A DNA stretch of 64,000 nt, taken from positions 62,001-126,000 of the forward strand of contig QNGA01000004.1 in assembly GCA_003298465.1 (NCBI GenBank), read 5' to 3'. The stretch is from a halophilic archaeon (GTDB lineage: Archaea; Halobacteriota; Halobacteria; Halobacteriales; Haladaptataceae). Shown here in pieces: positions 60,811-64,000 of the stretch; within the stretch, counting starts at the first letter, position 1; the number at the start of each line of letters is the position of its first letter. The notes beneath the pieces were generated by a model. The model did not search any database. It saw only the letters and a program-made list of their open reading frames with translations, and had not been told where the DNA came from. The translations under genes were made by a program, and so were the position numbers.

Positions 60811-61479
60811 ATGAACGGACGTAACATACTCGTCGCACTGGTGCTTACCTCGCTAGTGGTCGGATCCGCAGTCGCACAGCCCCCCAACGCAGTGAACGCG
60901 GACGCAGAGCCCGAGGCGGTGTCGTCCGCCTCCATGCAGCCGGCGCCTAACGGAAGCGCGACGCTCGGGTCGTCCATCGTCGACGTACAGAACGGTGAGA
61001 AAGCCACGATCAACCTCAGCCTCGACGGCACGAGCGAGGCCCACGTCCTGATCGGCGGCGGCTCCGCGAAGTACAGGGTCAACACCTCCGTCGTGGACGA
61101 GAACGGCAACGGCCAGATATCCCTCGTGTTCGACACGTCGAAGGCGAGCGACCCCAATTCGGCGATGAGCGCGAAGGGCGACGACTCGGTCAGCGTCCTG
61201 TCGTCGACGTCGACCGACTCGTTCAAACCCCGGATGTACGGCATCGACGTCCGCCTCTACAACGGATCTGCGTGGCTCTCGCAGGTCAAGGGTGGGTTGA
61301 ACGTGCAGGGTGAGACGACGACCACGACCGACGACGGTTCCTCGGACGACGACACGACGACGTCCGACACGACGACCCACTCCGGGACGACGACCGATAG
61401 CGGCGGTCAACCCGGCTTCGGCGCGGGCGTCGCGGCTGTCGCGCTCGCGGCGGTCGCGCTGCTGGCCCGTCGTTCGTAA
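60811..61479 (+). CDS. Secreted surface protein with PGF-CTERM sorting signal
   Basis: 222 aa. Sec signal peptide (MNGRNILVALVLTSLVVGSA, cleavage near AVA). Residues about 48-160 resemble the haloarchaeal BGTF/DUF7827 beta-domain (VDVQNGEKATINLSLDGTSE, YRVNTSVVDENGNGQISLVF). A Thr/Asp/Ser-rich spacer follows, then GGQPGFGAGVAAVALAAVAL and a terminal RRS: the tripartite PGF-CTERM signal. It should be processed by archaeosortase A, encoded 5.2 kb upstream, and become lipid-anchored. Confidence 0.92.
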   Translation: MNGRNILVALVLTSLVVGSAVAQPPNAVNADAEPEAVSSASMQPAPNGSATLGSSIVDVQNGEKATINLSLDGTSEAHVLIGGGSAKYRVNTSVVDENGNGQISLVFDTSKASDPNSAMSAKGDDSVSVLSSTSTDSFKPRMYGIDVRLYNGSAWLSQVKGGLNVQGETTTTTDDGSSDDDTTTSDTTTHSGTTTDSGGQPGFGAGVAAVALAAVALLARRS

Positions 61480-61502
61480 TCGGTCGAAGAACTATTTTCG
61501 AG

Positions 61503-61931
61503 TCAGTTCTCGTCGCGGTCCTGCAGGAACTCGTGTGCGTCCCGGAGGATGTTTCGGGGACCGTCCTGCGTGATGGTGTTGATAGCCTGTTCGTAGTCGC
61601 GCCACTGGAGGTCCCTGTGCTCATGGGACAGCTCCGCGCTCGCCTCGAACGACTTCGCGACGAACAGGTGGACGGTCTTGTGAATCGTCTTGCCGTTCGC
61701 TTCGAAGACGTAGCTGTAATCGTCGCGGAACCCGTCGAGGAGGCGGAAGTCGTCGATGCCCGCCTCCTCTTTCACCTCCCTGATAGCGGTCTGCTGTAGC
61801 TCTTCGTCCCCCTCCACGCCGCCCTTCGGAAACTCCCAGTCGCCCGGGCGACTTTTGAGGAGGAGGTATTCCTTGCGACCGCGGGTATCCCTGTACAGGA
61901 TAGCACCCGCGCTCGTAGCTTGAACTGCCAT
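61503..61931 (-). CDS. Nudix hydrolase, bis(5'-nucleosyl)-tetraphosphatase type
   Basis: 142 aa from the ATG at 61929-61931. Starts AVQATSAGAILYRDTRGRKE; the Nudix box is WEFPKGGVEGDEELQQTAIREVKEEAGI with all ligands. FPKGG and the length match Ap4A hydrolases, which remove diadenosine tetraphosphate and similar alarmones or cap-like dinucleotides. Start is 27 nt after the symmetric CCATTAAATGG (61953-61963), a leaderless layout. Confidence 0.9.
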   Translation of the reverse strand: MAVQATSAGAILYRDTRGRKEYLLLKSRPGDWEFPKGGVEGDEELQQTAIREVKEEAGIDDFRLLDGFRDDYSYVFEANGKTIHKTVHLFVAKSFEASAELSHEHRDLQWRDYEQAINTITQDGPRNILRDAHEFLQDRDEN

Positions 61932-62007
61932 TGCGTTCACGTATGCGGCCGGCCATTAAATGGATGTCGGAGCGCTACAGATTGTCTTCGGCGCGCTCCG
62001 CCGGCGA

Positions 62008-62041
62008 CGTTCAATCCGCCGGTATAGGAGGGGATTGAACG
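62008..62041. promoter_or_regulatory. 10-bp inverted repeat between divergent genes
   Basis: CGTTCAATCC (62008-62017) and GGATTGAACG (62032-62041) are exact reverse complements separated by 14 nt. The dyad lies between the Ap4A-type Nudix gene and the uS10-like gene and is a good candidate operator for either or both. Confidence 0.65.
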
Positions 62042-62126
62042 CCGTTCTCGGCCGGAAACTACGGTCGGCGTCCGGCAAAACACGCCCTTTACGTACCAGG
62101 ACGGTATACCTCCATCAGAACCAGCC

Positions 62127-62459
62127 ATGACCTTCGTGACGAAGATACTTCTCCAGAGCGGCGATCGACACGCCCTCGACGGCGTCGTCTCGAACATCAG
62201 GTCGATAGCCGAGCGAAAGGGAGCGGAGTTGAAAGGTCCCCACTCCGACCCGCCGGACCACAAACGCGTCCCCCAGTACAAGTCGATCTCCGGCGAGGAG
62301 AGTCGTCAGTTCAAGAGCTGGGAGTACACCGTCTACACGCGAAAGATGGAGATCGTCGGCCACAACGAGGTCGCCCGGCGCGTCGCCGACCTGGAGTTTC
62401 CGCAAGGCGTCCGCGTCGAGGTCGAACTCGAACAGATAGAGGGGATGGGTCTGGCCTGA
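62127..62459 (+). CDS. uS10/mL48-like ribosomal protein S10 paralogue
   Basis: 110 aa. The S10 fold is recognisable: FVTKILLQSGDRHALDGVVSN, the central loop GPHSDPPDHKRVPQYKS and WEYTVYTRKMEIVGHNEVAR. It differs from standard haloarchaeal Rps10 in the loop sequence and lacks an EF-1-alpha/fusA neighbourhood, so it is a paralogue of unknown role rather than the main ribosomal protein. TATA-like CCCTTTACG about 25-33 nt upstream. Confidence 0.85.
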   Translation: MTFVTKILLQSGDRHALDGVVSNIRSIAERKGAELKGPHSDPPDHKRVPQYKSISGEESRQFKSWEYTVYTRKMEIVGHNEVARRVADLEFPQGVRVEVELEQIEGMGLA

Positions 62460-62561
62460 CTTCGCAGTCGCGTCCGCTCGTCCGGCCGAAGAAAATGAAT
62501 CCTCTCGCTGAGCGGTCTACTTCCGGGTCAAAAAATAGCCGAGTCCTCGTTCGGGGTGGGC

Positions 62562-63044
62562 TTACCCGCCGCCACCGCCGCCCTGTCTGCTGAACGACGT
62601 GCTCACCAGGCTGAGCTGGCTGCTGAACACGGTCGCGGTCGGCCCGAACTGGTACTGGTTCCCCGTGGGGATCGACGCCCGGGTGAACAGGTACGTGGCT
62701 CCCCAGGACCGGTTGCCCTGGCCGGTCGCCGGCCGGATGACGTAGCCGTTGTAGTCGTCGGGCTGGCCGATTTCCGGCACCGTGTTCCCGTTCGGTAACT
62801 GCAGCAGGGTCACGGTGATGTTCGCTGGCAACTGTTCGACGACCTGGACCGTCTGGCCGGGCTGGTAGTCGTCGAAGTACGTCAGCACGTCCTGCTGGAC
62901 CTGCTGTGCGCCGGCCGTGTTCGACCCCGAGACGCCGAGCGCGACCGCGCCGGTCGCCAGTGCGCCCTTCTTGAGGAACTTACGGCGCGATTCGTCCGCC
63001 GGTTCGTCGGTTGTCTGTTCGCTGGTCGGTTGTTCTTTCTCCAT
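62562..63044 (-). CDS. Tat-exported small protein, unknown function
   Basis: 160 aa from the ATG at 63042-63044. ESRRKFLKKGALATGAVALG is a twin-arginine signal ahead of a hydrophobic stretch; cleavage probably after NTAGA. The mature part is beta-rich (YFDDYQPGQTVQVVEQLPAN, then GATYLFTRASIPTGNQYQFG) without Cys, and ends in a six-Gly run. No enzyme motif; likely a secreted or surface-associated protein. Confidence 0.82.
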   Translation of the reverse strand: MEKEQPTSEQTTDEPADESRRKFLKKGALATGAVALGVSGSNTAGAQQVQQDVLTYFDDYQPGQTVQVVEQLPANITVTLLQLPNGNTVPEIGQPDDYNGYVIRPATGQGNRSWGATYLFTRASIPTGNQYQFGPTATVFSSQLSLVSTSFSRQGGGGGG

Positions 63045-63084
63045 GGTCAACACCCCATCTGGTGCGTTCGAAGCAACGACGATT

Positions 63085-63128
63085 CCACCTATAAATGTGG
63101 GCTATTGTGAAAGTTACCTGGTTACCTG
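63085..63128 (-). promoter_or_regulatory. Promoter of the Tat-exported protein gene with a tandem octamer
   Basis: The element CCACATTTATAGGTGG (minus strand, 63085-63100) has CCAC/GTGG arms around a TATA core. Directly upstream of it GTTACCTG is present twice in tandem (63113-63128). Leader of about 25 nt before the ATG would result. Confidence 0.45.
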
Positions 63129-63264
63129 TCGAACAGTTCGTCGGCGGCTCTATTCCAGGTTTCGAGCCAGTAACCGCCGATACCTCCGATAAGAAGAAGT
63201 TGTGAATTCGGTTATCGCATTCCTACCCGAGCGATCCGCGGCGGCGAGCCGGGGCCCGACGCCG

Positions 63265-63525
63265 TCAGAACGTCTGGTCGCCGACGACGTCGAGCAACGA
63301 CGCCTGACCGTCGTGGTCGTTGTCGTCGAACTCCTCGATTCGCAGGCGAACTCGCCTGTCGAGCACGTCCGGCGGTGCGTCCGATATCCGGAGGACGCTG
63401 TCGCCGACGCGAGCGATGGCGGTGTCGCCCTCGTACCCGGTGACGTACACCTCTATCTCCTCCCCCGGTTCGAACACGGGGCGGTTGGTTCGGAATCCGA
63501 CCCCCTTGAAGAACTGCTCCATCAT
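63265..63525 (-). CDS. Small DUF7513-like protein downstream of an NhaC antiporter
   Basis: 86 aa. FRTNRPVFEPGEEIEVYVTG, then GDTAIARVGDSVLRISDAPP and VRLRIEEFDDNDH: a TRAM/OB-like beta-barrel pattern found in short haloarchaeal proteins. Start on an ATGA overlap with the antiporter gene stop, so it is its operon partner. Confidence 0.78.
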   Translation of the reverse strand: MMEQFFKGVGFRTNRPVFEPGEEIEVYVTGYEGDTAIARVGDSVLRISDAPPDVLDRRVRLRIEEFDDNDHDGQASLLDVVGDQTF

Positions 63526-64000
63526 ACGCGAGCCACCTCCTCGGAGCGGCGGTCGGAGGTGTACTCCAGTCCGAACCCGGTCAGCGCGGCGACGACGAAC
63601 ACGCCGAACAGGAACCAGCCGTGGAAGACGAACGGCCACACCTGAATCGGACTGACCACCATCTCCGGCGTGAACCAGTCGAACTGCTGGGGCATCTGTT
63701 CGATCTGGGCGTACCCGACGAGGACGCCGCCGCCCCACGGGAAGATGTAGCCCATCGCGGAGGTGTTGGCGTCGAGGATGTTCGCCCGTCGGTAGCCGTT
63801 GACGTTGAAACGCTTGCCGATGCGGGAGATGTACGGCGCGATGGCGATCTCGGCCGCGGTGTTGATCGTGATCATCGCGTTGACCATCGCCGTACCGAGC
63901 ACCATCGTCGTCTCGGCGCGCCGGACGGACGTCGCGACCTTGGACAGCAGGAACTCCTGGATGGCCTCGAATCCGCCGCCGCGAATCATGATGCGTGCAC
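63522..64000 (-). CDS. NhaC-type Na+/H+ antiporter, C-terminal part (truncated by window)
   Basis: About 159 codons visible, reading frame open to the right window edge, so the ATG at 63989 is internal and not the start. VATSVRRAETTMVLGTAMVN, INTAAEIAIAPYISRIGKRF and ILDANTSAMGYIFPWGGG match the last helices of NhaC-family antiporters; a final TM (FVFHGWFLFGVFVVAALTGF) precedes a charged end. The N-terminal two-thirds is outside the window. Confidence 0.87.
   Translation of the reverse strand, partial: ARIMIRGGGFEAIQEFLLSKVATSVRRAETTMVLGTAMVNAMITINTAAEIAIAPYISRIGKRFNVNGYRRANILDANTSAMGYIFPWGGGVLVGYAQIEQMPQQFDWFTPEMVVSPIQVWPFVFHGWFLFGVFVVAALTGFGLEYTSDRRSEEVARV

Overview
This is a gene-dense piece of a haloarchaeal (class Halobacteria) main chromosome. 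The GC content is high, the encoded proteins are rich in Asp and Glu, and many genes have a TATA-like box about 25 to 30 nt before the start codon, which suggests leaderless mRNAs. Stop/start overlaps of the ATGA or GTGA type are common inside operons. Gene content agrees: aIF2-alpha/Nop10, phosphomevalonate decarboxylase, archaeosortase with a PGF-CTERM substrate, Hvo_1808-type surface protein, several DUFs known only from haloarchaea, and one tRNA-Ser(CGA). I saw no rRNA, CRISPR array, insertion sequence, prophage or integration site. The species cannot be named from this window.

Layout. 0-7 kb: end of the aIF2-alpha/Nop10/PAC2 cluster, a winged-helix membrane protein, a Tat-exported zinc deacylase with a small membrane partner, CoaBC, an NAD-binding/DHH phosphoesterase fusion and phosphomevalonate decarboxylase. 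7.4-18 kb: the branched-chain amino acid locus leuA-like, ilvB, ilvN, ilvC, a small unknown gene, leuC, leuD and, after two opposite-strand genes, leuB. The dehydratase ilvD is at 21-23 kb. Between leuB and ilvD are a class-III aminotransferase and a glutamate/dicarboxylate symporter.

23-36 kb: a surface protein with a HELTH motif, a SppA protease, a COG1340 coiled-coil protein, a Cys-rich microprotein, DUF371, a membrane HEXXH protein, endonuclease III, two convergent paralogous beta-propeller genes, an aldehyde dehydrogenase, a CPA2 antiporter, an HNH-like protein, DUF192 and NikR. 37-42 kb: the DUF4129/DUF58 membrane operon and, on the other strand, its likely MoxR AAA+ partner with an adjoining 59-aa membrane protein. 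44.7-50.8 kb: a complete seven-gene Mrp cation/proton antiporter operon in A-B-C-D-E-F-G order.

51-64 kb: MutS with an overlapping Nudix gene, archaeosortase A with an overlapping metallophosphoesterase, an FAD oxidoreductase behind a strongly structured intergenic region, a PAPS-reductase-like protein, DUF5797/DUF5787 proteins, a PGF-CTERM surface protein (probable ArtA substrate), a diadenosine-tetraphosphatase-type Nudix, a uS10 paralogue, a Tat-exported protein and the end of an NhaC-type antiporter.

The observations most worth checking are: an apparent frameshift in a seven-G run at the start of the leuA-like gene; a cluster of inverted repeats at 57.73-57.91 kb, including a 28-bp perfect palindrome; a 57-58-bp tandem duplication at the mrpE/mrpF junction that creates a coupled micro-ORF; three three-base-loop hairpins and a duplicated protein module between ilvC and leuC; and the tail-to-tail propeller paralogues.
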